Shown here: positions 1-10,864 of the stretch, piece by piece
Layout of the letters: every line of letters begins with the position of its first letter
Position numbering within the stretch: position 1 is the stretch's first letter
Assembly (NCBI GenBank): GCA_963585895.1
Contig: OY757917.1
Span: forward strand, 101,793,617 to 101,857,616
DNA length: 64,000 nt
Direction: 5' to 3'
DNA from: Sepioteuthis lessoniana
Taxonomy: Eukaryota > Mollusca > Cephalopoda > Myopsida > Loliginidae
Notes under the pieces: generated by a model
Told to the model about the DNA's origin: nothing
What the model saw: only the letters and a program-made list of their open reading frames with translations
The model's database searches: none
Translations under genes and position numbers: made by a program

Positions 1-772
1 GAATATTAATTCATGTCATTACATTCTACTTGTATTCTATAATTGAATATGTATTAACACACTCAATATATATATATATATATATTGAGAGAGAGAGAGG
101 GGGGGAGAGAGAGGTATACTTACTTTTTTTACAGCTAAGTATATTTCGGGGTATAGATTTTCATTGCTGTAGATTTTGATAATGAATAACATCTAATTAT
201 ATCCCTTTCGATTGCATAATATTCTACGGGATATGATAATTTCTATTAACTTTAGTTTTGACAAAAATAATTAAAACAAAGTTTCTATGTAAAAAAAGAT
301 ATTATGGTTTAAACTCATTTTTAGGTGATACTGGAGGCAGATGTCATTTTGCTGTTTTGCTTGATTGAATTTGTGGATTAAAAGGTCAAATGGATTCAGA
401 TGTGCACCTGGTGCAGAAATATTCTTAGGCCGAAAATTTAAATGCACTTATTCTGCAGAGCTATTTATAGCTGAAGCCCGTTTACACAGCTTTTCTCAAG
501 ACTGGATTTGCGTGGACCAAAGATAAAATTGAAGCAGCTTAAAATGGTTGATGCTTTTCAATGAGTCTGATTTCACTGACGTTCTACTGGTAACCAGAAT
601 TCATTCTAAGCTGTGACGCTACATGCACGATTAAATAAACAAACATTACGCTTCACTGTAAAACTATGACACTGTGCAGAAATCTTACAAGTCACAGATA
701 AATATTTCTTTTTTAATTATTAATTTTGATTCGTATTTTCTTTCATCTTATCTTTTTTGTTGTTGTTTTAGT
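1..772. other. AT-rich DNA, no gene seen
   Basis: No reading frame or repeat family could be recognised here. A short (TA)n run followed by a (GA)n run lies at about 68-113. The remainder is AT-rich unique-looking sequence. Confidence 0.6.
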
Positions 773-1253
773 CTCTTTGTTTCATGGCATATCAACCTTC
801 GCGGGTTATTTAATGCCAACACCATCCTTGTAGAATAACAATAGTTGTACTGTTTAACTTAAAGCTGAGTGAGGGATGTGACGGTTCATGCCTTTCCCAA
901 GGGTATTACTAAAAGTGAACGTAATAAAGCAATTGGAATTCGAACTCGCTCATTACGGTTTGGTTTGTTTTCTTTGTTTTAATGGCATATCAATCTTCGT
1001 GGGTTATTTAATGCCAAAGCCATCCTTCTAGAAGAACAGCAGTGATGCTATTTAACCCTTACCTGGGAGGATAAGGGAGTTCATATCTTTCCCAAGGGTA
1101 TTTTTCCGAAAGTGAACGTAATAGCGCGACTGGAGTTCGAACTCGCCTATTACGATCCCGTAGTCCACCGCTTTAACCATTACACCACGAGAACACCCCC
1201 TCGCTTATTATGACGTCACAGTCCAGCACGCTAGCCACTACACCACGGGAGTC
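773..1253 (-). repeat. SINE-B copy, interrupted by a second SINE-B
   Basis: This is a tRNA-derived SINE on the minus strand. The 3' tail (hairpin GGCATTAAATAACC...) is at about 780-820 and the body runs to about 956. The tRNA-like head resumes at about 1200-1253 with an A-box-like GTGGTGTAGTGGCTAACGTG and a 5' end near 1253. The missing middle is occupied by another copy of the same family. The bases at the two junctions (ctcgctcattacg and ctcgcttattatg) look like a 13-bp target duplication with two changes. Confidence 0.75.
957..1199 (-). repeat. SINE-B copy, nested
   Basis: A near full-length minus-strand SINE of about 240 bp. In its own sense it has a tRNA-like A box (GTGGTGTAATGGTTAAAGCG), a B box (GAGTTCGAACTCC), a body with the motif ACGTTCACTTTCGG, and the family tail ending in an AAACAAACC-like run at about 957-965. 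It sits inside an older copy of the same SINE. Confidence 0.8.
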
Positions 1254-1475
1254 CTACCTATTTTTAACCTTTTTTTTTATAAAATTTAATTCAATTTTAT
1301 TGATTTGATTTTTCCCCTCTTTCATTAAAACTTACTTGTCTCATTAATCTATGACAACAAGAAACAGCACGGATGATAAATAATAATTAGATTCAAATTC
1401 ACGACCGCTTTTACTAACACCCCTTTCTGGCAAAGGGAATGTGAGTTCGAATATTACTAATAGCGTGCCATTTAA

Positions 1476-1845
1476 CGGCTGGAGAAGAAGCTAGACGGCA
1501 ATTACACAAGAATGTTGCGAGCAATATTGAACAAGTCCACAAGGCACCAACAATACGGCCACCTGCCTCCCATCACGAAAACTATCCAAGTTAGACGAAC
1601 CAGACATGCAAGACACTGCTGGAGAAGCAGGGACGAGCTCATAAGTGATGTACTCCTTTGGACACCCACATATGGCCGGGCAAAAGCAGGACGACCAGCT
1701 CGAACATTCATACAACAGCTATGTGAGGATACGGGATGTAGCCCTGAAGACCGGCCAGAGGCGATGAACGATTGGGAGATATGGTGTGAGAGGGTCAGGG
1801 GTATCCGTGCCTGCGGCATGACATGATGATGATGATATTTCTGAT
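1476..1845 (+). mobile_element. RTE-type LINE, 3' end fragment
   Basis: This encodes the last ~115 residues of the RTE reverse transcriptase found more completely at 30161-31050 and 45534-47005. Recognisable blocks are YGHLPPITKTIQVRRTRHA, a W-R-S-R-D-E-L-I block, GRAKAGRPARTFIQQLCEDT and a closing WCERVRGIRA. It ends in a (GAT)n tail at about 1823-1836, typical of RTE LINEs. It is truncated at the 5' side and lacks a stretch after ILNKS (an in-frame loss of a few codons compared with the other copies). It is more diverged than the 30-kb and 46-kb copies, so older. Confidence 0.85.
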
Positions 1846-1867
1846 CTGCTATTGTCGTAGATTGATG

Positions 1868-2106
1868 ACCAGATTGGTTTCTATGTTTTAATGGTATATC
1901 AATCTTCGTGGTTTATTTGATGCTAAATCAATCTTTGTAGAAGAACAGTAATCGTATTATTTAACCCTTAGCTGAGAGGATAAGGGAGTTCGTGTCTTTC
2001 CCAAGGGGCATTAGTCCAAAAGTGAATGTAATGGCGCGAATGGAGTTCGAACTCGCGTACTACAATGCCGCAGACCATCACGATTGCCATTATGCCACGG
2101 CTACTC
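1868..2106 (-). repeat. SINE-B copy
   Basis: A full-length but diverged minus-strand copy. The tail hairpin lies at about 1888-1925, the B-box-like GAGTTCGAACTCGC in inverse at about 2043-2056 and the A-box head at 2070-2106. No clear target duplication was seen. Confidence 0.75.
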
Positions 2107-3283
2107 CCTCTTGATAACCTCAGTTTTGACGAAAAAATGAAAATAAGATAAAACTTAATCCTTACAACCAGAGCGGCCTATATTTGTGCTACTGCCTACA
2201 TATACATGGGTGCTATGAATTCCAGTCCGGAAATCCCTATTTCTACATCCATGTTGCTTACAATTAAATAACATCGCCTTAAATACATCACTGCTCAACC
2301 AGGAGCTGAGATTCGAAGGGCCCACGAACGTTGGAGATTCAAGGTTCTAAAGGTTTAAGATAAAAGAAATACAAGTAAAAATTAATTTCTTAAAAGTTGG
2401 TATTTATTCTTTTAATAAAGTTATTGCGGCAGAGATTGGTTTCCGGTAGTTTTTCTCAGATATTCCTTACTTTTTTATCGTTGTTTGATGGTGTCTGCTT
2501 CCAGTTAGTCTCTCTTTATTTATTTATTTATTTTTGGCCTTATGTCACACCCTAGCAGTGGCAGTGGGACTGAGTACATACATATTTCGATTGCAAACAA
2601 TACATATATTTCTTTATGATTAAAAATTAAAGGTCATTTATTACATGAAGTCGACTTGAGTATATTCGATTATAATGATAATTCTTCATCTCCGAAATAT
2701 CGGGAATTTAATAACAAACAAGAGGGTAACACTGTTCTGAATATATCAATGAATTATGAGAAAAAGAGTTGCTGTCAGGTTTTTCTACATTTTGTAAATA
2801 TTTGGCTAAAGTCAAAAGACTGCGTTAAAGTTATAACTGACCGTAAAATCATGTCTGTGTATGGAGTTTGTTGTTTTTTTTTCCTTTTTCAGACAGCTAT
2901 TTTTAGCATGTGCTTATTTGTTTTCGTTTGTTGCATATGCAAGACTGACCAATCAAAATTGTTTGTGGTGATTGCTACTTGTTTTATAAATGTTCGAAAC
3001 AAGCTACAAATAACTGAACGCATGAATGTAAATCTGCTTCAGACGAACGTAGAGTCTGATATTGAGAAGCTTATTTCCCTCTTCCAGTTAGAACCAGCTC
3101 GTTGAATGTTGAAAAGAGAAGTAATCATGATTGATCTCACAATGTTGGGATGTTAATGTGGCGTGATGGCGAACAAGATGCTCTCAAAGACCAATGATGC
3201 TTGTAACGCATTTGATCCGCGCAAGTGCCTTTTTACAGTTGCCTTGTGTCAGACTGGACAGCTTACTAAGTGACCATGGGGCT
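2107..3283. other. No recognised gene
   Basis: This is AT-rich DNA with a short (ATTT)n run at about 2515-2533. An open frame of about 149 codons at 2656-3105 has a hydrophobic stretch but begins at TTG and has no known domain, so I treat it as a chance frame. Nothing else was recognised. Confidence 0.5.
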
Positions 3284-3340
3284 TACGGTCTAGTCATCCT
3301 GAAAACACCGGTTCTCGTTTGTTCATAAAAAAGTTAAGCG
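3284..3340 (+). repeat. 5S rRNA-like fragment (possible SINE3-type head)
   Basis: A stretch beginning at the tacggtctagtcatcctga motif and including AACACCGGTTCTCGT matches the 5' half of animal 5S rRNA. After it the match fades, with only a possible AAGTTAAGC echo. It is a relic, not a gene: the 3' half is absent. Compare the copies near 27.4, 42.9 and 49.2 kb. Confidence 0.6.
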
Positions 3341-3445
3341 GCTTCAGATCTGATTATTATCTCAACTAGAAAAAAAACCTTAAGAACACGAATTGCTGTA
3401 ATTTGGGACCTTTTGCCAGGCTAAGATATACATGTATCAGTTACT

Positions 3446-6010
3446 CTACTGCATATTAGTTCGTTGCTTGATATGTCCATATATTGGGGGGGTCCAACTT
3501 TTGTTTCTGATTTTTGCTGTTTTTCTGTCTGGTCTTATGTAGGCAATGTCGTTACTAGTTGCGGTGAATTGTCTTTCTTTGCTCTTTTTAATGTAGCTCT
3601 CAGGTATTGATGTGTCTACGCAGTCATCCATGTTAGCGAGTCCTCTTCCTCCTTCTTACTCGATATATATAGTCTGTTATTTCTAAGGTGTAAGTCCATG
3701 TGCATAGTCATCCATTTCTTTGTCCTTTGGTGGATTTGTCTGCATTCCTCCCTTCTCCATTTGAAGAATGATTCTGAGTACCTTACAGGGAGTACTGGTC
3801 AAGCGTTTATCTCTTCAATGAGATTTCTGCTGCAGAGCTTGGTTTCAATGAAGTCTTCTCGTTATTGTGAATTACTCTTTTCTTATCTTTTTTTTCTTTC
3901 ATTTCTACTTGTTTGGGAGTGCCTGTTTCTGATATTCCCCTGTACTTGTAGTTTTCCTTCTCTTCAAGCATCCTGATTTAGCAGTTCTATTCCTTCCACT
4001 GATTTTCTTTATCCACTTTTCATTACAACCATGGCACATTTTTCTATGCCGAAATCCATTCCTATATCTGGGTAGTATATTTTTATTGTTTATATCAAAG
4101 TTTCCAGTTTTTTTCTCACTTTTTTACAGATAGCTTGATGTCCATGTCATGTTTCTTTTTGTGATTTTGTAAATTTGTGGCCCCCAGTACACTTCCTAAG
4201 TATGTAACTGAGTGGCATCGTTGCTATTATATATAGTAATGGCGAGAACAAGTTTCCCTGGAAGATGCCTCTCTGGATTTTCTCTTCTGCCAAAGTTTTT
4301 CCTCCTGCTGTTAATTCCACTTTCCAGTTTTTCATGGCTTCCCTGATGAAATTTATGATTTTGCCCGATATTTTTGAACATTTTCAAACATCCTATTATC
4401 CAAGTTTGCGGTACCATATCATAGGCCTATTCGTATCATGACTACATTTTCCTCTACCTTTTTGCCTCCCCGAGGATATGCTGATCTATATATATAGTAG
4501 GTCAGGTGTCCGTGGTGTAATGGTTATCGTCGTAGCAAATGGACACGGCGACACGAGTTCAAATCCTAGACGAGACTGATTGCATTTCACATAGCATTAA
4601 TATCCTTGGGAAAGGTATGAATCCAATTATTCTCCCTCCAGATATGGGTAAATAGTAGGGCAGACTGAGTTCTTCAACTTTGGTGAGATAACTAGTCTAG
4701 GGGAAGGAAAACTCTGAATTCAAACCTGTTAAACTCCGCTTAAAAGAAATTAACCTTGTGTCATATACTGCCCGAGTTGAGGGGTTGGTAAATATATATA
4801 TATAGTAGGTCAGCGATTCCTCTTGTGGCATCCTTTTTGTTCTTCTAGAAATAATCTACGGCATACAAGAGAGTGATGGATATCTTTAATCTCTGTGGTC
4901 TGTATTTACTCAGTTGTAGGGCAAGTCTCTCATAAATGGACGTGACTTTTTTAAAAACCAGAATCCATATATGCTATCACGGGTTGGTGTTTCCCAATTC
5001 GGTTCGTTTTGAGTGTTACTTTGAATGATTCCTGGTGTATATCCACCTTAGAGCTTTCTTCGAATCCTTGTGATTCCTTTTTCAAGTTATTTGTCCATTC
5101 GGCCTTTCTGCTATATTCTTTATGTTCCCATATTTTACTCTAAAATTGTTTTGCTTTCTTTGAATCCGGTTGTTGGTATGTCCTCGTGTATTCTCCGCCT
5201 ACTTGTTGGTAGAATTTTTTCTTTTGTTATTTTGGAAAATCCTATTTTGATTTTATTTGCTGATCCTGTTTCAGTATCTGTTAAGTCTCCCTTCTTTCGT
5301 TAATATCTTTGGATTTATCTCTTTATGTTGCATTATCAGACTTGCCTGCTGTTTTGTTTTGATCTTTTCATTCCAAATTATCCCTGTATTTTTTCCTTCC
5401 TTAACATCTTCGTTAGTTGTCATAATTTCTTATCTGTCCTTCTGGTTACATTTCTCATCCAGGTTTTGTATTTTTGCATAAATTAGTTTTTTTAGTTCAG
5501 TAATGTCGTCTGTTGGGATATTTGGTAATAATTTGTTTACGCTTTCGGTGTCTACCTTGAATTTTTTCCAGTCTTGGTTTCTGAGGGGTGGTAATGTAGT
5601 CTTCTTTCTTGTCATGATTTTCTTCATCAGTTTTAAATTCATTCTGTCTTCCAGTGTTAACATTTTTGTGTTTCAATTCGTATTAGGGGCACTTGCTTTT
5701 CCATAATTTATATTTCACTACAAGTAGAGAAATCTTCCTCATATTCTTCGCTCTTTACTTATTCGCATATTTTTAGTATCTCAAGGTAAAAAAACCAACC
5801 TTTCTTTAAAATCATTCTAGCATAGTCAGTGAGTATTTTGCCAGTTGTATTAAATCCTGCGGATTCTGTCTAAATTTCACTGATTCTCTTCAATTCCTTT
5901 TTTGTACAGGATTGCTTTTAAAATAACAGGGAAATACATTATTTTGTCTTCTCTTGTCCATTTTTTCCGTTGGTATCTCTCGGTTAAGCTATTGCTTCTG
6001 TCGTTTGTGT
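3446..6010 (-). mobile_element. RLE-type LINE, N-terminal and reverse transcriptase part
   Basis: The minus strand carries fragments of one long LINE ORF in order. Near 6010-5770 is a segment with a WTRED motif, which I recall from the N-termini of this element class. At 5663-5430 is a linker with NQDWKKFKVDTESVNKLLP and IPTDDITELKKLIYA. At 4417-4147 is the reverse transcriptase finger/palm region (MVPQTWIIGCLKMFK, WKVELTAGGKTLAE, IQRGIFQG). At 3631-3446 is the thumb-side region (VDTSI, YIKKSKERQFTATSN). Many stops and frameshifts are present. The CCHC knuckle and endonuclease that should follow are missing, so it is 3'-truncated near 3446. A SINE-A sits inside it at 4506-4794. Same class as the fragments at 6.7-8.2, 14.2, 17, 18.4 and 36.9-38.8 kb. 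Confidence 0.75.
4506..4794 (+). repeat. SINE-A copy with target duplication
   Basis: A full-length SINE of about 289 bp. The tRNA-like head has CCGTGGTGTAATGGTTATCG (A box) and GAGTTCAAATCC (B box), and the body ends in GAGGGGTTGGTAAATA. It is flanked by a duplicated tatatatatagtaggtcag at 4487-4505 and 4795-4813; the AT part makes the exact length uncertain. It is inserted in the fossil LINE, so it is younger than that LINE. Confidence 0.85.
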
Positions 6011-6740
6011 ATCTGAAATGAGATCAGCCAACATTCGCAGGATGCTATAGGGTCTCCAATACTGGCTACCAGAGGAGCTCCTGTTGATCATAACACTCAG
6101 GTATGTAATCTGAGTCCCTCATTAACTTGGATTTAGATTAGACATTTTTATGAGTAGTATAATGTCGCTCCACCAGACCCAGATGTTAATTATTATCTGT
6201 GCTCCTGTTACAGATTTGGCCAGGTAGTCATCAGAGGAAGAGTACACTTCAGTGGGTCATAAAAAATAAAATAAAATGAAATAAAAAATGAAATAGAAAG
6301 ACCTTTTAAAAATAAAAGATTAAAAAGATATTTAAGTTTGTGACTCAGTATCGGTTCACATGACCTTTAATTCTTGATTATTTAAGTTGGATATTATTCA
6401 TTTAAGCTGTTACTTCGCTTGTGATACATTTTATATTAAAAAAACACCCTTCTCTTTTGCCATTTCTGGTTGTAGGATTTTAAATTCAAACGAAGATTAC
6501 TGCACTCAACCTTCAAATTCACACATATTAATTCATTGATCATAAAGACAGAATAGGAAATGAAAAATCAGTGATAGTGATGCGTAAAATTTCAGTATTT
6601 TCGATTTTCCTTTCTTCTGTAATTTTCAAGTAAAAAGTTAAAGCAATTCATTTTATTCATATTTTTGGTCTGACTAATACATTAACCTCATATTTACTGC
6701 CAGGGTTGGGGTTGTTTATTTTTGTTCTTTTCGAGTGGAA
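6011..6740. other. No recognised gene
   Basis: Unique-looking DNA. An A-rich run with repeated AAATAAAAT/GAAATA lies at about 6256-6320. No frame or repeat could be assigned. Confidence 0.5.
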
Positions 6741-7258
6741 TTGCTGATTATTATTATTATTATTATTATACTCCTTTCGAGATTTTTGCACCAGTATTAG
6801 CTGATAAACTTCCACTGGAGTTTGAGTAACAGCAAGTCCCTTCAGGTCTCCAGGACTCTTCACAGTATTTTGGCCGATTTTAGCAAAGATGGTCTCGATT
6901 CGTCTTCCGATTTACAATTCTTCCAGTCCTCTTTCCAAGCTTTTGGGGAGCTTTATAAGCGCGTCAATTACAACTGGTATCATTGTCACCCCCATGTTCT
7001 ACAACTTTTTTGATTTTCTGGAAAGGTCTAAGTACCTGTCTTTTTTTTCTCCTTTCTTTGATTTTCCCTATGTGGTCTGCTGGAACGGCCAGATCCACTA
7101 CACAGAACATTCACTTTTTTTTTTAATTATCATGATGTCTGGTCTTCGGCTTCAATCAGATGCTCTGTTTTTATCGCAAAATCCGAGAGAATCTTATGCG
7201 TCTCATTCTCAAGGACAGATTCTTACTTCTACAGATAGTATGCTCAAATTTCTATTTT
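6741..7258 (-). mobile_element. RLE-type LINE, 3' fragment with (TAA)n tail
   Basis: On the minus strand this holds the element's C-terminal coding end and 3' UTR. Inverse matches to the SARRPDLV...D-F-A-V-P endonuclease region fall at about 7080-7160 and to the VETIQTT-like end at about 6880-6900. The 3' UTR reads CTTGCTGT..ACTCAAACTCC and ends in a (TAA)n run at about 6746-6772. The 5' truncation point near 7258 abuts the TAA-rich tail of the next copy. Confidence 0.75.
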
Positions 7259-7595
7259 ATAATAATTATCACATTAGAGTTTTTCATAGTTTTAGCTGAT
7301 GGTCTTTCACAGGAGTTTGAGTGACAGCAAGTCTCCTCAAGTCTCCAGGACTCTTCTCAGGATTCTGGCCGTTCTAAATTGTTTGGATGGTCTCCACTCG
7401 TCTTCCAACTTCCAAGTCCTCCAGTCCCTTTAATAATCCTTTAGTTACTGTACTGAAAGCACCAATCAAAATTGTTATAATTGTCACTTTCATGTTCCAT
7501 AGTTTTTTCAATTCTCTAGTAAAGTCGAGGTACTTATCCTTCTTTTCACATTCTTTCAGTTTTATTCTGTGATCAGCCGGGACAGCAAAGTCGGT
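7259..7595 (-). mobile_element. RLE-type LINE, 3' fragment
   Basis: A second minus-strand copy joined head to tail with the previous one. The frame from about 7625 down to 7374 reads TTDFAVPADHRIKLKECEKK, then DKYLDFTRELKKLWNMKVTI and GLEDLEVGRRVETIQT. This is the end of the endonuclease domain plus the C-terminal helix-rich segment. A short ATAATTATTATAA tail marks its 3' end at about 7250-7266. Confidence 0.8.
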
Positions 7596-7690
7596 GGTCT
7601 TACACTGGAGTCTGAGTGACAGCAAAGTCTTTCACTGGAGTCTGGGTGACAGCAAAGTCTTTCACTGGAGTCTGAGTGACAGCAAATCTC
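7594..7690 (-). repeat. 30-bp tandem triplication at a LINE junction
   Basis: Three nearly identical 30-bp units contain tcactggagtctgagtgaca and a following GCAAAGTCTT. The unit is LINE 3' UTR. The array joins one LINE copy's 3' UTR to the internal endonuclease region of the neighbour. Both partners contain GACTTTGCTGTC on the minus strand, suggesting microhomology-driven template switching. Confidence 0.85.
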
Positions 7691-8165
7691 CTCAAATTTC
7701 CAGAACTCTTTTAAGTATTCTCACTGATTTTACTTGCTCTGAGGTCTTGATGGTCCCGATTCTTCCTCTGATTTCCGATTCCTACAGTCTTTTTTTCACC
7801 GAAGTCTTTGGGGAAATTCTAAACACACTAGCTAGAATCGATAAAACCGTTACCCTCATGTTCCACAATGTTTCAGTTCTCTGGCAAGGTTCACGTATTT
7901 GTCAATGTTTTCGTTTCTTTTATTTTCACTCTGTGGTCCGTCGAATCGGCAAAGTCTACAAGATGGCAAATTCACTCTTTTTTTAATTAGTTATCACTTG
8001 TCCGGGTCTTGTAGCCGGGACTAGGTGATCTGTTTATATCTCAAAATCTCTGAGAATCTCTTGCGTCTTATTCTCAGGGATGGATTCTGGTTTGTGCATA
8101 TACCATTAAATAGTATTGTCAAATTTTAATCTCATGTACAATTCCTTGCCACTCACTAGTTTGCT
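7680..8165 (-). mobile_element. RLE-type LINE, C-terminal fragment
   Basis: A third minus-strand copy. It holds inverse sequence for the KLWNM-type segment (about 7850-7870), the VDFADSTDHRV-like endonuclease strand (about 7930-7950) and the TDHLV-like region with the ILRDFEI block (about 8020-8070). It continues into sequence matching the region upstream of the endonuclease. No TAA tail is present; its 3' end runs into the 30-bp triplication. Confidence 0.75.
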
Positions 8166-8527
8166 CTAGAAATATTTTATTTCATTTGTATCCGGTTCAT
8201 TTTTTACGCTTTTTTCACCGACTGTTGTTAGAATTTTCTTTCATTATTTTGATAATCATTTTTACAGAATCGTTACGCCACAAGCGCCTCCACTGTAGCC
8301 ACCTGTCTGTAAAAAGTGGTAAAATTAATATCTAAACATATTTTTAGTATATCAAGTTTATCATTGTACATTCTATGGCAGTTAAGAAAGTAGACTGAGA
8401 AAGGAATATATTTTTTCACCTATCACCGTAGTTAGACCTGGTTTGCTTCGAAATAAATTTTATCAATTCACTTACTATAATCACCTAAGTAACGAAAAAC
8501 ACTCTTTAATTGTCGGCATATTTTTTA
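8166..8527. other. No recognised feature
   Basis: AT-rich DNA between a LINE fragment and a SINE. No frame, tandem repeat or dispersed family was recognised. Confidence 0.5.
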
Positions 8528-8682
8528 GAGGCGCGTTTGGCATAAAGGCTATCGTCGCGTGAAATGAACTCGGCTATCTGAGTTCAAATCCTGGATTAGG
8601 TAATTTGTATTTCTAGTTCCCTTTGAAAAGGTATGACTCCAACTATTCTCCCTCTAGCTATGGATAAATAGTAGGACAGACT

Positions 8683-9139
8683 TGGAATGCTATTTTTGAA
8701 CAAATCCTGATCAATTGATTTGTTGTTAGTTGGTGGTATTGCACATAATTAAATTTTACACTTTTGAATGAGTCTTCTAACTTCTGGTCGGCGATCCTTT
8801 CTGAATTTGTCAAGCTTTTTATAGGTGAGAAGAACATTAGCACCTTTCAACAAAAGACGAATGTCTGTGTATGTGCATTTTGACATTTTGATAAATATTG
8901 CTGATGCAACTTGCAAAGATATGTCCTGCTGAGATGAAATTGCACCCTCCTTGTCCTGGAAAATCGATTTTCCAATCTTACTGACTTCCTTGTTCAAACC
9001 AAATGGAAACAGTTTGTTGGGTGAAACATTTTCCTCCTACACTTCAGCGGTAATGGCTTCCATGTAATCACTAAGACGGCAGCATTGTTGTCAATCAGCA
9101 ACTTCATCAAATGGTCGCTTGGATTTCTTGACATAGTTC
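8683..9139 (-). pseudogene. Unrecognised mobile-element-like coding relic
   Basis: A minus-strand frame at 8997-8749 encodes 82 residues including EGAISSQQDISLQVASAIFI and YTDIRLLLKGANVLLTYKKL. Coding-like sequence continues upstream to about 9139 with two stops (KKSKRPFDEVAD, then SDYMEAITAEV). The basic, KR-rich start followed by an IRLLLK..L.TYKKLDKFR segment resembles, from memory, N-terminal parts of repeated uncharacterised invertebrate proteins linked to transposons. I cannot name the family. The surrounding SINE and LINE make a mobile origin likely. Confidence 0.4.
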
Positions 9140-9420
9140 TTATAAAACAGAAGCTCTATGACCACCTACCTCCCATCTCGCAAATCCTCCACGTAAGATG
9201 AACAAGACATACGGGGCACTGCAAGAGAAGCAAGGACGGCGTTCATTTATGAACTTCAACGCGCTTGTGTTGGCCGACCTACAAGGACTTACATACATCA
9301 GCTCTGTGCGGACACTGGATGTAGTCTAGGACACAAGCCATGAGTGTTGGATGATAGGGACGGATGGTGAGAGAGAGATTCAAGGAACTCCGAGCTATTA
9401 GTGCGACTTGATGATGATGA
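9140..9420 (+). mobile_element. RTE-type LINE, degraded 3' end
   Basis: Diverged sequence matches the RTE C-terminus: a YDHLPPI-like block near 9155, an R-R-x-G-H-C-x-R block near 9200 and a GRPTRTYIHQLCADTGC-like block at 9270-9310. It ends in GATGATGATG at about 9410-9420. It is older than the 30-kb and 46-kb copies and carries frameshifts. Confidence 0.7.
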
Positions 9421-9465
9421 TGGCAACCGATCTAAGAGAAGGAAAACTCTGAATTCAAATACTGT

Positions 9466-9902
9466 AGCCCTGGAGAAGAATGAACTGTGTCCGGTTATTT
9501 CTGCCCAAGATAAGCAAGCCATATGAATAGCGCACCCACGACCAAAAACCAGGACACGGAACTTTTTCAAAAATATTCCAGTGCCTGTTAGAAAAGAAAA
9601 GTTCAGAGCTACTGTACAAGACTGTTAGAGGTATACAACTATAAAAACCATCAACTAAACAGTCTGTATGGTGGTTGTGTCACGAACTGCAGCGATTTTG
9701 ACGATGTTTTTCGTAAGGGGGTCTACCTCCGAGAATTACTCGTGAATCTTGAGAAAGAGTCTACGCGTAGGAACTGTTATAACCGCAAGATAAAGCAATT
9801 CTGAAATTACTAGCAGTACTAGTTTGTGTCAAGAGCACCACAAGATGTAAAATACAGGCAGCATGTATTGGGTGCTGCGTGCTAGTTTGTTAAAATGCCA
9901 AG

Positions 9903-9904
<2 letters not shown>
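9466..9904. other. No recognised feature
   Basis: Unique-looking DNA with no supported frame or repeat. Confidence 0.45.

Positions 9905-9960
<56 letters not shown>
9905..9960 (+). repeat. (GATA)n(GA)n microsatellite
   Basis: Five GATA units are followed by a perfect GA run, ending in an A-rich tract. Confidence 0.95.
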
Positions 9961-9962
<2 letters not shown>

Positions 9963-10280
9963 AAAAGAAAAAAAAAGAAATGGTAAGAAGAACGCGTTAA
10001 ATGCGGCATCCCGGTACGAGAAATTCGGTCATCAGTTACATCATATAATATTTTTATAAGCAGATAAACACAATGAGAATCCCCGTTTGTGGTCAGGTGC
10101 CTTTCCAAGAATTTTTCTCTGTGAACAACCGATAGTCATACACGGCAGAGAGTACATGAGCACTGGCTGGCGGCGCGAAATTACCTACGGAATAAAATAA
10201 AGAAAAGAATACGTGTTCAATAAATAGTACTACCTTCGTCGTCAATAGATATAATATTATATTGTATATAAACACGTTGT

Positions 10281-10616
10281 AACTACACAAGTGGTGTAGT
10301 GGCTAACGTGGCTGGACTGCGACTTTGAAGTAAGCAAGTTCGAACTCCAGTCGCGCTATTACGTTCACTTTCGGATTAAAACTCTTTGAAAAGGGATGAA
10401 TCCATTCTCCTCCCCGAGTATCACTGCTGCTTTTCTCATATTTACCCAACCCCTCCGCTCGGGCAGGATATGACACAAGGTCAATTTTTTAAGCGGAGTT
10501 TAACAGGTTTGAATTCAGAGTTTTCCTTCTCCTAGAGTAGTAGCCTCACTGCTTTTCTACGATAATGGCTTTGGCATTAAATAACCCGTGAAGGTTGATG
10601 TGTCGTTAAACAAAGA
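10281..10616 (+). repeat. SINE-B copy with an inverted SINE-A piece inside
   Basis: The tRNA-like head (GTGGTGTAGTGGCTAACGTG; B box AGTTCGAACTCC) and body are at 10281-10440. The shared 3' tail with GGCATTAAATAACC and GAAGGTTGAT is at about 10568-10616. Between them lies an inverted 3' part of SINE-A. Confidence 0.8.
10441..10547 (-). repeat. SINE-A 3' fragment
   Basis: The inverse of the SINE-A end (ACCCAACCCCTCCGCTCGGG, then GGTCAATTTTTTAAGCGGAG and TTGAATTCAGAGTTTTCC). It is 5'-truncated and inserted inside the SINE-B body. Confidence 0.8.
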
Positions 10617-10864
10617 AACCGAAATCTGTAACCACATAACTAAATTCGTTCACGAGATTTACTGTGTGTCACGCTCAGAGGAGATAGATTGATAGATAGA
10701 CTAAGCTGAGTTAAACCATCCCCACATAGATATGCTTTTACCACACTAATCAGCTGGTCAACCGAATTACAAACTTGACTCTAAGCTCATCAGCTTTCCC
10801 TGTGACAACTTCACTGCAGCTCCTGTTTCAGCTAACCATCCTACATCACAGTCTCTCATTTTTT

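Larger units (their letters stand above)
8528..9465 (+). repeat. Old SINE-A-like copy, split by insertions
   Basis: The tRNA-like head (GGCATAAAGGCTATCGTCG, GAGTTCAAATCC) and central body are at 8528-8682. The 3' part (TCTAAGAGAAGGAAAACTCTG) resumes at about 9421. About 740 bp of other mobile DNA lies between. The family's final segment is not recognisable after about 9465. Confidence 0.65.

Noticed and set aside
2656-3105. 149-codon frame with a hydrophobic segment
   Set aside because: Starts at TTG, no recognised domain, no promoter or splice context; probably chance.
5070-5706. Hydrophobic plus-strand frames
   Set aside because: They lie antisense to the fossil LINE ORF whose minus-strand reading gives recognisable reverse transcriptase-linked sequence.
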